The notes under the pieces: generated by a model | What the model was told of the DNA's origin: nothing | What the model saw: the letters and a program-made list of their open reading frames with translations, nothing else | Databases searched by the model: none | In this document: positions 33,079 through 44,221 of the stretch, in pieces | Numbering within the stretch: position 1 is the stretch's first letter | Layout of the letters: every line of letters begins with the position of its first letter | NCBI GenBank assembly: GCA_964030475.1 | Contig: CAXIPT010000012.1 | Span: forward strand, 358,123-422,122 | Length of the DNA stretch: 64,000 nt | Direction: 5' to 3' | Source: Tethya wilhelma | Lineage: Eukaryota; Porifera; Demospongiae; Tethyida; Tethyidae | Program-made: the position numbers and the translations under genes

Positions 33079-35423
33079 TGTCTCATAATTGGGTACCCAG
33101 AACTGCCCGGCTCCTTTGCAGCTGCATAGAATTACAATGGGTTTTCCAAATAAAGCACACCAGTTGGAAACACTTTTTCCGCAGAATCTTGATCAAAATA
33201 AATGTCATGCACTGGAGCCAGGCAATTCAAGATACTTTAGAGTTAGACGAACCCAGTGACAAATTTTGGTTGCCATAGCAACACTGTTTAACTGCAGCAT
33301 TGTTAATTATTCATGAGAAATTTTTTGTCACATGACCTACAAATTTTATGAGCATGTTCAGGATAAGTGTGGAAATGTGTATATCACAGGTAGAAAAGGA
33401 ACATTATTCCGTTTCTGATTAATATTAATTAAATGCTTATTAATACTAAATGGTTAAATAATTTCTTTTAAAATTTTGAGGAGAATAGTAGTACTACTAA
33501 CTGACCAGGTTTTATAGCCTAAGGATACACCATTATAGAGATATAAAACTGTAAACTCAAAAAAGTGGTTAGAAGGAATTATAATGTTCCATTTCTATAG
33601 CCTCGTAAACCAGGCCCTCCCCGCTATGCTTATTGCTAAGTGCGGTGAGGGCCTGGTCTCCAAAATCACGTGAGTGACGTCAAGGGTAGAACTTGGTAGA
33701 ACCTTGATTTGCATATGTGGGCAGATACGAGGCGGGTCGAGTAAGTATAGCCCTGCCCACGCAACTCACAGTACAAGCCAAGAGAGATCGATGACAAGCT
33801 TGTTCCAAGTGTATGAACGCAAGTACAGTACAAATTTTTTTGTAAATGGCTGTGATTAGTATCTGTGTACCTGCTTTTGCTCTTGCTGGAGTGCTGGCCT
33901 TCCTATGCATGCTGTACGCAAATACGCGAGTAGTCTGTGTCTGTGACAGAATTTTTCCTGGCCATAGAAGGTTCACAAAATAAGCCTAACTAAGCTAAAC
34001 AAGCTAAATTTAAAGTCTTAGAACACAAGCGCTATGATTCTAAACTGTCTGCAAAAATTTTTGCCTGGACTCGTGAGCGCTTTTAGCGTTAGCTAATTTT
34101 GAGTGGGCGGATAAACCACTGAACAGCTTTCCGCCCACGCGCACTTTTTGTGACGCATCTCACGTGATTTTGGAGATCAGGCCCTCCCCGTGCTTAGCAA
34201 TAAGCATAGCGGGGAGGGCCTGGTTTACGAGGCTACCATTTCTACCTGTGACTGCCACATATGTATTTTCATAGTAATATATACTATACATAGTTTGTAA
34301 GATATAACTAGCTTGCATTATGTTTTAGCCGGACCCGGTCCTTAATGCACCTGAGATTCCTTAAAATTGTCACATTTGATGACGACCATACCCTGAAGGG
34401 ACAAACTACCTGTTAAGTAGTCCTGAACTTGGTTTATATCCTTATATCCATTCGAAAAAATACTTAGTATGCAGATTTAATGAAGTTGTTCAAATCTCGA
34501 TTTCTACTGTATAGACTGTAAGCACAGTATATTACATTGCAAAGTTATAAAGTGTTGGGGACCCCCATATAGAGTAGATTTTATCAAAGAATGATGGATC
34601 CCCTCTTGTACTCAGGAAATCCAGCTGCAATGAGCCTTCAAGAGGGTCTACATGTCCGTTCTAGATGTGTAAATATCTCACAGCGGATAAGTATGATCAT
34701 ATGGTTGAATAGGCCACTGATTGGGACAAGTCTGTGGCGAAAAAATCAGTTGCTGCTGCGATTGATGCTAGAATTGGATCTAGTTGCTATTGTAGGTAAT
34801 GGTTCAGTGAAGTATCAATATTGCTATCAATTAGTAAACGGATATGGCTGCTAATCTAGATCATAATTTAATGGATTGTAATTAGGTATAGCTTGATTTG
34901 TAGTGATGTCCTGTGGATGGTAAAGGTTAGTGCATGAATCAATAATACTTGACTAAGGAGTGACAACTTCAATATCGGGACCTTGTAGCCTGTTATTCGG
35001 CTGGCAATCTACAACACTGTGGTACTTGGAAGTACCGACATTTTCTGATATCTGCAATTGGGTAGATAGCAGCCATCAATGAAGTTCCACCTCGGCACTG
35101 ATTGCTCAGGGGCATTAAGGACTGGGTCAGTTTGGATAAAAGTACACATTCTAGTGATCATAGTATTAGTATACTTTTATCATGCAGACAAAATTTCAAT
35201 AGTCTAGTCTTATTTCAACACATTGATTCAATTAAAATCAAAAAAATTATTAATTTTGTGGATAATAGGGACTATTGCAATGTCAACCAGATGTTGAACA
35301 CTGAATCGGGATATTCTGAACTTCACTTTTAGGGAGTAGAACTTTGATATGTCATTTCCGGTGATGTGAAATTTATTAATAATTACTCTTTGTTGTGAGC
35401 TCTTCCTTGTAGTCTACTATATA
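33079..35423. repeat. 2.3-kb segmental duplication, copy 2 (direct)
   Basis: This matches 27502-29785. It is slightly longer, with small insertions such as AGATACGAGGCGGG near 33723 and AAATTTATTAATAATTA near 35369. It contains the second copy of the palindromic-end MITE. Confidence 0.9.
33600..34233. mobile_element. MITE with palindromic ends, copy 2
   Basis: It has the same ends as 28033-28619, but both terminal hairpins are complete here: CCAGGCCCTCCCCGC...GTGCGGTGAGGGCCTGG at the left and its counterpart at the right. Confidence 0.85.
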
Positions 35424-35682
35424 GGAGCATGCAGACTAACACTTCAATCTTGTCGATACAGTTGCTTCAAGATTCAGAACTGAGACTGACAGGCAGTCAT
35501 GACTCAAAAGAGCAAAGGAACACAGTAGCTTTTATAACGGTGGAATGACAAAACTGGTGATATGAGATTACAAGACAGGTTTGATCAACAAGACAACATC
35601 AACACAGACAGAGAGGTAACAACATGTACTTACTGAATAGATGGGTGGTAAATTACAATAGTTTACATTGTTCTATACTATG

Positions 35683-37355
35683 CTACCCCACAACAACCCA
35701 GATAGAAGTTGTTGCCAGCAAGATTGTGTCTACATTCCCAGTGTTGGTTGATACCCTTGGAACTGGACGTGTAAGTTACAAATAATACTGTACATAGTGG
35801 ATTTAAGAGATACATATGTGACTACTGGTGGTGCACATGCATGGTATATCCACTGCAGGGATCTTGGGCAGAGTCACTAAAAAATATGCGCCGTAAACCA
35901 CGCTCTGACGTGACTGGCATGAAATTTGACCCACCATCAAGGAAGAAGTCATGTTCATGGCATCATGTGTGGGCCAGGACAGACACTGGCAGGTACATCT
36001 ATACATGTTATTGTACCATTATAGTTAGACCTCACTTCAAAGGTACTGCGGAAGTTTACATATCTCATGTATGGTCTGTTGTTACTATATCAGGCAATGA
36101 AAACAGAGATGACGAAGAAGAAGGTTAACAAGGAGAGAGTGATGATTTTAATGAAGGAGTGTGCGGTGAACAGGCAACATTGGATCATGAATGATGAACC
36201 TGTTGTGTCAGTAGTACGTACAGGAGGAGTTTCCTGCTCTGTTGGAGCACACTATAGTAAGCTACTGTACACACCATAAAATATTTTTATACATGGCATC
36301 ATCTACATGCATTTGCTATATACATGCATGCATGGTTCATCATGCACTATGTCACGTGCATGTGCATTGTGCTCCTTGTATAGATGCTAGAGGAATTGAA
36401 GGAGTTGGTGAAAGCTGATGAGCCGATGACAGACAGATTTGCAGTGAAGTGGGAAGAATGGTCACCTAAGATTCTATCATATGCAAAGTCAACCAAGAAG
36501 AGTGGAACAAAAGACTATCTAAGCCTGCTCTCCACCTCTAACGTTTCTTCAGGTACTATACTCTGTATATATACATGTTTATAATGCATGTTTATGTCAT
36601 GCACGTAAATACTAACCTTGTGTAGAAAATGTACAATCATTGTGTCATTTTTTTAAACTTTTTTTACAGGTCAAATAGATGCAGTGACGATGTTAATCCT
36701 CATTAAACTCTTCATCACAAGACCAAAGAATGCATCTGATTACTTCCTTGTGTTTTTAAAGGTGAGGCTTTAAACCACTGTATAGCGGAAAATTTCGTGG
36801 GGGGATTTTTGCGAATTTCGCGGTTTGGCAGCTTTTTTTTGTAAGGTATGTGGTTGTCACACAACGTTGAGACGCAATCCACGAAAAATTTCCCCGCAAA
36901 TTTCTATTCAAGACATCAGCGCAAAAATTTTCCCCCATGAAAATTTCCCGCTATACGGTACGTTTCTGTATACATCATGAATGATACATTGTTTAGTAAT
37001 ATGGATAATACCCATTCCTATATTATTCCATTTACATCTAGCAGGATGAAGATATTCAGAGTGTCATTCGCAAGCAAGCTAATCCTTCCCCCTACATCAT
37101 TGGGATAGGGGATGACATTCTGCACCTGACACAGCTGTTTATTGTGTGTGAGAATCAGCATTCACCCTCACAACATTTTCCTATGCTGTAACCACACTAC
37201 TCGCCTACCACTACATATTCAACATTGAATATCCACCTCAAACACAGGTGGTTTGTAAGTTTCTCGAAAAATTCTGTATTGGGCTGAATAATGCTAAGAA
37301 ACTGCCAGCAAGTGCTGTAGGAGTTATCAGTACCATTGAAAAGCAAAAAGAGTGA
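35683..37355 (+). pseudogene. SAMD3-like, copy B (5' truncated, disrupted)
   Basis: This begins in the middle of the first known exon of copy A (TACCCCACAAC...) and follows all later exons and introns. It carries a 12-bp in-frame deletion near 35880, a 34-bp deletion across the end of exon 2 near 35989 (removing the codons before the donor), and a 4-bp insertion near 36216 (GTACGTACAGG). A 7-bp deletion near 37157 (loss of TGCAGCC) completes the damage. Splice sites are otherwise kept. The first half of exon 1 is replaced by unrelated DNA, so the 5' breakpoint lies at about 35683. It is non-coding as it stands. Confidence 0.85.
36775..36962. mobile_element. Intronic MITE in copy B (internally deleted)
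   Basis: This is the same element as 14516-14715 at the orthologous intronic position. A deletion removed the inner hairpin, leaving GGCAGCTTTTTTTTGTAAGG. Confidence 0.85.
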
Positions 37356-37641
37356 CTTTGCCAAAGCTAAACCCACTAAACATATCTATAGCTATATTAT
37401 AGTTAAGTATTAGTAATTTTCTTAGCTTCATAACTCTTTATGCATATACCTGTATCAAGTTATTGTTGTACAATAATCATTATGATGTTTTGCATTACCG
37501 TATAACAGGAAAGTTTCGCGGGGTTTAACTTTCGCGGTTTTCGCGGATCACAATCTATCCGCGAAAATCTCTCCTAACTGGATTATGTCATAATCGATCG
37601 AGCAAGGCGCTTGTATTTTTGATCACAGTTGTCAACTTGAG

Positions 37642-39100
37642 GTGTTAAAAGAATCTAAAATGGCTCTCTACAAGTATTTTAAACCAATCAACAATAACCT
37701 TTCAGCCAACAACAACCTTCCAGATCCACATGGTCCTCTCTCAAAGGTAGTTCCACCTGCTTCAATTGAATCAGCTAACAAGAAAGTGGCAGAGCTTACT
37801 CACCCTGAAGATCAAGTCCAACGAGGTCCATACAGGAAACTTATGCCAGAAATGAAGGCAAAGATAGCTCAACGTGCTTCAGAACATGGTGTGGCGGCTA
37901 CCATCCGGTATTTTGCTAACAGAGGCCTTCCAGATATGAAAGAAATTAACGTGAGTACTTGGAAGAAGACTTATAATCTAGAAGTTCGCACCAGGTTGAG
38001 AGCAGGCAAAAAAGAGTTGACAGTGAAATCACTACCAGGAAAGAAGAATGGTCGCCCACTTATCCTTGGTGAGGAACTGGACAAGCAAGTCCGAGCCTAT
38101 CTAACATCACTAAGAGAACAGGGTGCTGTTATTAACACAGCAATAGTCCACAGCTGTGCAGGTGGGATTGTGAAGACCAAGGACAGCAATCTGCTTGCTT
38201 ATAATGGTGGCCACATTACTCTTTCTAAAGACTGGGCCAAGAGTCTTCTTCGCCGGATGGGGTTTGTCAAACAAAGAGCAAACACGAAAGCCAAGGTAAC
38301 TGTTAAGAATTTTGAAGAAGTAAAATCACAGTTTTTGTTGGATATCAAAGATCCTACCGGCACACAGTTTATTCCTGTCTGGTCCCAATTGATGACAAGA
38401 TCGAAAGGGATTTCTTCTAATTCAACAATGGCATCATGGACAATGGAGAAAGAAGGATCAAAGAGAGTTGAAATAGCAGTTGTAGATGACAAACGACAAA
38501 TAACTGCTGTCTTCGCTGGATCTCTCACAGGAGACTTTTTGCCTCCCCAGCTTATTTACAAGGGAACAACCCACAGATGCCTCCCATCTACTAAATTTCC
38601 TCGTGACTGGCACATTACCTGTAGCGAAAACCATTGGTCAAACGAGGAGGCCACAATGGAAGATTACGTCTCAAAGATAATTCTCCCGTACATTAATGGA
38701 AAGAGAGAGGAGTTGAAGCTTGGTGCAAACTATCCAGCCTTGGTGATCTTTGACAATTTCACTGGTCAAACAACGAAGAGGATCTTGAACATGTTGGAAG
38801 CCAATTCAATCTACTTTGTGATGGTTCCAGCTATTTGCACGGATCGACTGCAACCTATGGATGTTAGCGTAAATAAAGCTGCAACTTACGCCACCAGTTT
38901 CAGCAGTGGTATGCAGATCAAGTCTGTGAGCAACTATGTGGCAGCCACAAGGCAGTTACTGTTGATTTGAGAATGAGCATTGTTAAACCTCTTGGTGCTC
39001 AATGGATGATTCAACTCTAATAATGACCTGAAGTCCAAGCCTGAACTGATACGGAATGGTTTCAAGGGTGCTGGCATTCTGGATTGTCTTGGTGAATCTT
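37642..39100 (+). pseudogene. pogo/CENP-B-type DDE transposase with internal inversion
   Basis: The frame starts MLKESKMALYKYF (second Met probably real) and runs to 38970. Helix-turn-helix DNA-binding regions lie at residues 60-210 (RGPYRKLMPEMKAKIAQRA...ATIRYF; LSKDWAKSLLRRMGFVKQR). The catalytic core follows: SWTMEKEG-type residues read as WTMEKEGSKRVEIAVVDDKRQ, FAGSLTGDFLPPQLIYKG, a second Asp in VIFDNFTGQ and a third in CTDRLQPMDVSVNKAA. Bases 38351-38437 are inverted relative to the family: the minus strand there reads VINWDQTGINCVPVG, which should hold the first catalytic Asp. A frameshift near 38885 moves the C-terminus (QWYADQVCEQL...GAQWMIQL) out of frame, ending near 39020. Inactive as it stands. 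Confidence 0.85.
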
Positions 39101-39356
39101 AATCGAAATCATGTTATCATAATTATAGCCTCCTAAGTATAATACCATTTTAAAAATTAATGTCATAATCAAAATTAATAAATGTTAATTATTCTTTGAG
39201 TGTTATTTTGAATGCGAAAATAATTATTAATCATGACAATAAATAAAAGTATACATGATGATGCGGCTAAAAATTTGGTGTCAGGATAATTATTATAGAT
39301 CTAGCTACGTGATGATGCATGGAAACAAAGAAAGAGCTTCTTGCTCCAATCATTCA

Positions 39357-40049
39357 ACAAGGTGAGTATGCATAGCAGCTTGATCAAACTTTAAGTCAGT
39401 AGGATTAGTTCCATGTGCGATTGCAGTGGCATATGCAATGGAAAACAATCCATCAGTCCTTTACTCCACTCTGCTTTTGACATTTCACCACAGTTGAATT
39501 GAACAAATTACCAATAATGTCAATAGTATCTTTGTCAACAGTTGTATACAGGGAATCATAGACCAACACTCTCTTCTGTTTGTTGAGCCTGACAGTTGAC
39601 GCAACAATGCAATGATCTCCACGACTGTGAATTATTTGGAGTTGGTTTCCACGATCACCTGTGTATCGTTTTGACTGCAAAAGTGTTGACTGTAATTCAT
39701 TCAATTCTGAAAATTGCTTTTTCAGGTACTGCTGAGCTAAATTTATAGACAAATCAGACAACTGCTGACCATTTGTGATTCGATCATAATCCATGATGGT
39801 TTTTTTCATTCTCTTCATGGGTGGTTCCTTATCTTCTAACTCCTTTGAGGAACTACGAGTAGTGAGTTTTTTCATTTTCTTCATGGGTGGTTTCTTGTCT
39901 TCCGAGTCTAACTCATTTGAGGAACTAGTAGCATTGTGAGTGAGTTTTTCCACCTTGGGAGGATCATTTTCTTTTTCTTTTGATGAACAAGTCTTTAGAG
40001 CATTCTTGATGAGCTTTTTTATCTTACTGATGTCTTGGAACTGCTGCAT
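39357..40049 (-). pseudogene. Ulp1/C48-like cysteine protease carried by the transposon
   Basis: A Lys/Ser-rich N-terminal region contains two near-identical basic repeats (KPPMKKMKKL, EPPMKRMKK). The domain typical of Ulp1-like proteins in transposons follows: LSDLSINLAQQYLKKQF, NELQSTLLQ, IHSRGDHCIVAST (catalytic His) and VLVYDSLY (catalytic Asp). The frame stops right after QSGVKD at 39453. One extra A in GACTGATGGATTG shifts the expected DCGLF active-site Cys motif, and the continuation LFSIAYATAIAHGTNP...THLVE is open in the next frame to about 39357. A role in SUMO or ubiquitin-like deconjugation is known for the family; any role in transposition is inference. Confidence 0.65.
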
Positions 40050-40361
40050 TTAAGTCTGAACGTGCATGGAATCCTCCAATCCTCCTTGAGAAAGATCCAC
40101 AGAATAGTGTCTTGTTCCAGTCACTACACAATCAATGTAACCACCTCGTCTTAAAAAAGTAGAGCACACAGAAGAAATCTTTCTGGGTACATGGCCAACA
40201 GTGTTTCCTGATCTTCTTATGGCTAGAGCAAAAGGGTTGTGGCTGTTTCCAGTTTCCCTCACACAGGACAACCTTTCACCAACAGCAGAACTCCATATAT
40301 CTTGGTATACGTGGTAGCCACGAACCATTGCATCGAAGCAATACTCATCACAACCAGCCAT
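40050..40361 (-). CDS. HIRAN-domain protein carried by the transposon
   Basis: About 103 residues start MAGCDEYCFDAMVRGYHVY. The sequence has the HIRAN pattern: GYHVYQDIW, VGERLSCVRETGNSHNPFALAI, TVGHVPRKISSVCSTFL, then GGYIDCVVTG. In HIRAN proteins (HLTF/Rad5 and phage or transposon proteins) this module binds DNA ends. The stop TAA is followed at once by the ATG of the protease frame, and a neighbouring frame reads GLEIPCTF across the junction. The HIRAN and protease parts were therefore probably one protein, split by small indels near 40050-40080. Confidence 0.65.
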   Translation of the reverse strand: MAGCDEYCFDAMVRGYHVYQDIWSSAVGERLSCVRETGNSHNPFALAIRRSGNTVGHVPRKISSVCSTFLRRGGYIDCVVTGTRHYSVDLSQGGLEDSMHVQT

Positions 40362-40587
40362 TTCTTTTTCTTGTTTTCAGTCACTCAAAAAAAATTGACA
40401 CCTCATATGATGTGCAGAGCTAGCTAGAGCGTGCGTACCCGTGCGCACGAGGTCATGTTCACATGCACCTACGAAATATGGGCGTGGTTATAGCCATGTG
40501 CTCATTCGCGAAAGTTAAACCGCGAAAATGTTTGATGAGAGCCAACCGCGAAAGTTTTACTCCGCAAAACTTTCCCGCTATATGGTA

Positions 40588-41170
40588 TTTTTGAACACTT
40601 TTGTGGTACACTGTATTGTATTCATTGTGTTAACCTAACACCATTACATGTGTCAAATTCACTTCATAATAGTATTACTAACACCTATTTAAGTGTAAGG
40701 ACTACACCTCATATAAGAGTAAATACTGCCTCTGAGCTGAGAGTCACTCCTGGGACATATAAACTACACCCCTTTTGAGTGTAACTATAACACCCATTTT
40801 TAACTGTGTAGTGAATAGCTCAGCCGGGGCTTGATTCTACATCTAGTATGAGGCCAGCTTTGTCACAGGGCTCCAGACTGTGTCTTGACTGTAGCAACTC
40901 GAACATAATTGTCTTTTCCTGGATGGACTGCCACCACTCCGGCTAGGGGCCATTTGGCAGGCACTGTGCTGTCTTTTTAGAGAAGAAATAAGTCTCCTAC
41001 TTGAGCATTAGGGTTTTGGTGTTGCCACTTGTTGAGACAGTTTAGCGTGACTACATACTCAGTGGACCATGCTGATGAAGAATATGAAGATCTCTGGGTT
41101 CGTAGGAGTGGCTAACATCTGCATAGAAGAGACTCTAAGGGTCACCCAATGAGAAAGTGTCTGGTGAGAC
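40588..41170. repeat. Continuation of copy B flank with degenerate BEL/Pao tail
   Basis: After the transposon the copy A 3' flank resumes (TTTTTGAACACTTTTGTGG...). From about 40806 it continues into DNA that is the reverse complement of 55650-56110, including a BEL/Pao integrase-tail fragment read on the minus strand. The same two pieces are joined in copy C, so they formed one block before duplication. Confidence 0.8.
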
Positions 41171-42860
41171 CATGTTTTTGACTTCATTTCAATAATCATG
41201 TTTGTTTCACTAGCTGTTATTTGATTATTATTTAACCACAAGACTCATTATAATTAACCACATTAATTTCATACCTTCTTAACTTCTTCATGGACTCAAC
41301 AAAATCATGTTTCATCTTTAACCACTTGTTTATATTGATAAAATATTAATATTAATCATTATTCTGTGCGACGTACTAAACTTGCACTGCGTGTATCTCT
41401 AGTTACTTGTGAATTGGACTTAGACTCAGAATCATAGGCTATTTTTCTCAACTTAATGGCCAAAAAGGAAAAAAAATCAGACTGTGCAGGTCATTTTTCA
41501 TCTTATATATACGTACTGTATGCATGTCATGTTAAATTAAAAATTGCGAACAAATTTGTGATTTTTTTTGAGGGGCCATTTAAATGCAGATAAAAATTAC
41601 AAAAAGTGTAAAGTAAGAATTTGTATAGAACGGCAACTTGAGCGACGTGGAAGTGAGCAAAAAGGCAAGCCAAGAACGAAGTTGAGAGCTCGAAACTGGT
41701 ATGAAAATAAACTAAGCTTAGTGTAAAACAGATCTAGAGGTGAACAAAATTCAGAGCAGTTTTCAGCGCTCTACTCTCCCCTATGATACTAGTCCAATAG
41801 CAGAAACTTCTGTGTCATAACGAGCTTAGGTAGAATCAAATTCTGTTCCTAGTCTATTGGTTACAGGATTCAATTCAATATCACAAGGAATTTTTCATTG
41901 CCATAGAGCTTCTTGTACTACTAGCAACTTGAGGTATCATCACAAATTTCATTATCACCACCAGCATTATCAGAAGCAGAACTAGAGGCTGAACATGACT
42001 CAGATGGTTGTCACTGATTACCATCACAACACTGATCAATCACCAACAGAAGGGGAGCTGTGGACTGGGATACAATCACTGCATGAATTAACACTAGAGT
42101 GACTCAGACACACAGGATAGTCCATAGCATCGTAAGACTTTGGAGACAAACTGAAAGTCCTGATTGGCCTGTAACTGCAGTTGAGTTTCTATTTCTTGGC
42201 TGGAGAGACTAACTTATTTCGATGAGGATAAACTGACTCCATCCCTTTGTTGTGAGCTTTGCCTCTTGAAGAAAAATGTCCTGACCGAAAGGAATAATAC
42301 TCTAAGATCCACTGGGCAAATTTCCAGAAGTTTAACACCACAGGAAAATGACCAGACAGGTTTACAAACTGACTCAGTTTTTAAATCTGTTCAGCATTAA
42401 CATTCTCTACAATATCAGAGGTTAGCAGAAATAGACAAGCTTGCTACCTTCATAGTGTAGCCAGTGCTACCAGTAGGACCGCTGCTGACTGCTAGCCTAC
42501 CTTCACAACCAATATTATAGTATACAATTTGTGAATTTATGTGACACCTATATTATTTGCTAATATTCCACATTTTGTGTCACTTACATGGGGAAATAAC
42601 CACTTTCTAGCTCACTCAGTAGCAATCTTGTCTGAATGTCAGTCAGGGTTAACATTTATAACAAACCACTGTAGGGCTCAACTGGTGATGCCGAGTGCAC
42701 AACTAATGCACAAAATGCTCAGTCTTCACACCGTATGAATCTAATTACGGTAAAATACCTGAGGTACCACCCACCAATCGGTCAATGCACCTACCACATG
42801 CACTAACCTGGTTGCCAGGCCCAAGAGAGGACACTGTTTGCCCATGTGCTTAATCGCCCA
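41171..42860. other. Non-coding spacer
   Basis: No frame longer than about 65 codons, and no repeat family recognised. Confidence 0.55.
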
Positions 42861-43577
42861 GAAAATGAAGGCACCGATGGTGCATAAGCCTCGGCACTCT
42901 CAACTAGCTAGCACTTGCTGTAAAAGAATGTATCATAATTATTACACCTTTAGGCCCAGGCATGCATGGCCAGGCCTAAAAGAGGCTGAGTTGTTACAAT
43001 ACGCTTATACATATGGCCCAGGTTAGCCACATAGGTAACTGTGGTGAAGCAGCTAATGTCACAGATGATGAACCAGATGAGCTTTGCTATGATTATACAT
43101 GTTACAGTATTGGAATACTCACCTGCTGTCAGATAGCAAAGTCTAAACTACATAAATTTGAACTACTGATGCAGGCTACAAATGTATACATGCCTTATAT
43201 ATTATATGCTTACATAGAAAGCAGACCAACTCCTGTCTGTCTTGCCAAACAACACTGACTAACAGTAACAGCAGCTATGACTGAATCTCTGTGCTTCCAT
43301 TCCACAGAAATTCTAGATAACGCACACCAAATCAGTAGGCGTGGCCTTGAAGCTAAGCGCTAAAAGAAGCACAACAGCCTCAAATCTCAGCAACTACAGT
43401 GTTTTGGACAGCAAAAAATATATGTTTACAAGATCATTCAGAGTTATGAACATAAGTACCATCGATTTTGTCGCTAGAGCTGCCTTTCTTAAGATTTCGA
43501 TGGAACAGACAGACAGACAGACAGACAAAACGACTACCGTAATCCTCTGCACGTGCTACGCACCCGCTGAGGCTTAA
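42861..43577. mobile_element. MITE with TAAGCCTCGGCAC ends, copy 2
   Basis: Related to 10426-11210 throughout, with small indels. The right end is degraded (CGCTGAGGCTTA). It has the same (GACA)n tract and DDEPDELCYDY peptide. Confidence 0.8.
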
Positions 43578-43898
43578 CTATTGACAGAAGTCCATATACT
43601 TTGATATTACTTGCAATAATTAGTATACCTTGAACCCCCATTCTAAAAGTATGAAGAAAAGTGACTCACAAAATAGGAGTATTTGTAGCCAAAGTTTTCG
43701 GATGAGAGTACAAGTATTTCTACCCATGTATCACTTCAAATTGGTTTTTGTCATCAATCACCACTGCCAGTTTCTCAACTTTTGCACTCAGTGGGCATTG
43801 GTGCAATGATGGCAGATCATAGTCCTTGTCAATTATAATTATCTGCATCACTATCTATTTTGTGTTTGAAAATCTGACATAAAAAGTTAGGGAAGTAA

Positions 43899-44115
43899 AA
43901 AAAAACATTAGAAATGTAATGAGACACAGGAATGGGGCTAAATGGTAAAAAGAACGCAAACAAGATGGAATGGCTGTTAAGAGTGAGTGCAGAATTCTTC
44001 CTGTATGGGTGCATTTAGCAATCTCCCTATTGAGTCTCTCATTTTGCCTACAGGATGAATTCCTTACACACTCTAACAGCCATTCCATCTTGCATCTCTT
44101 TTACTCTAGATCCAA
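43899..44115. mobile_element. AGGAATGGCC-type MITE, copy 2
   Basis: The left end is intact (ACATTAGAAATGTAATGAGACACAGGAATGG). The right end is truncated or mutated after CCATTCCATCTTG, with only ATCCAATGT left. Confidence 0.75.
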
Positions 44116-44221
44116 TGTACCACACATCTTTGTGATACTTTGGTTTAAACCATAGCTTTAGTAGCATTAAATTTAGCATTAAATTAAAGTAGATCATTGT
44201 TGTTGCTTTTTATTTCCTCAG

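Larger units (their letters stand above)
37498..40585. mobile_element. 3.09-kb pogo-like DNA transposon inserted at TA
   Basis: The inverted ends CCGTATAACAGGAAAGTTTCGCGG and CCGCAAAACTTTCCCGCTATATGG are flanked by TA (37496-37497 and 40586-40587). The undisturbed sequence GCAT-TA-TTTTTGAAC in copy A shows the empty site, which proves both the boundaries and the duplication of TA. The element carries a plus-strand transposase and, convergent to it, minus-strand HIRAN and Ulp1-like frames. TIR sequence and TA target suit the Tc1/mariner-pogo superfamily. Confidence 0.9.

Noticed and set aside
38199..38528. Minus-strand frame with a transposase-like NWDQTG motif
   Set aside because: It is not a separate gene; the motif appears because 87 bp of the plus-strand transposase are inverted. 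The rest of the frame has no family resemblance.
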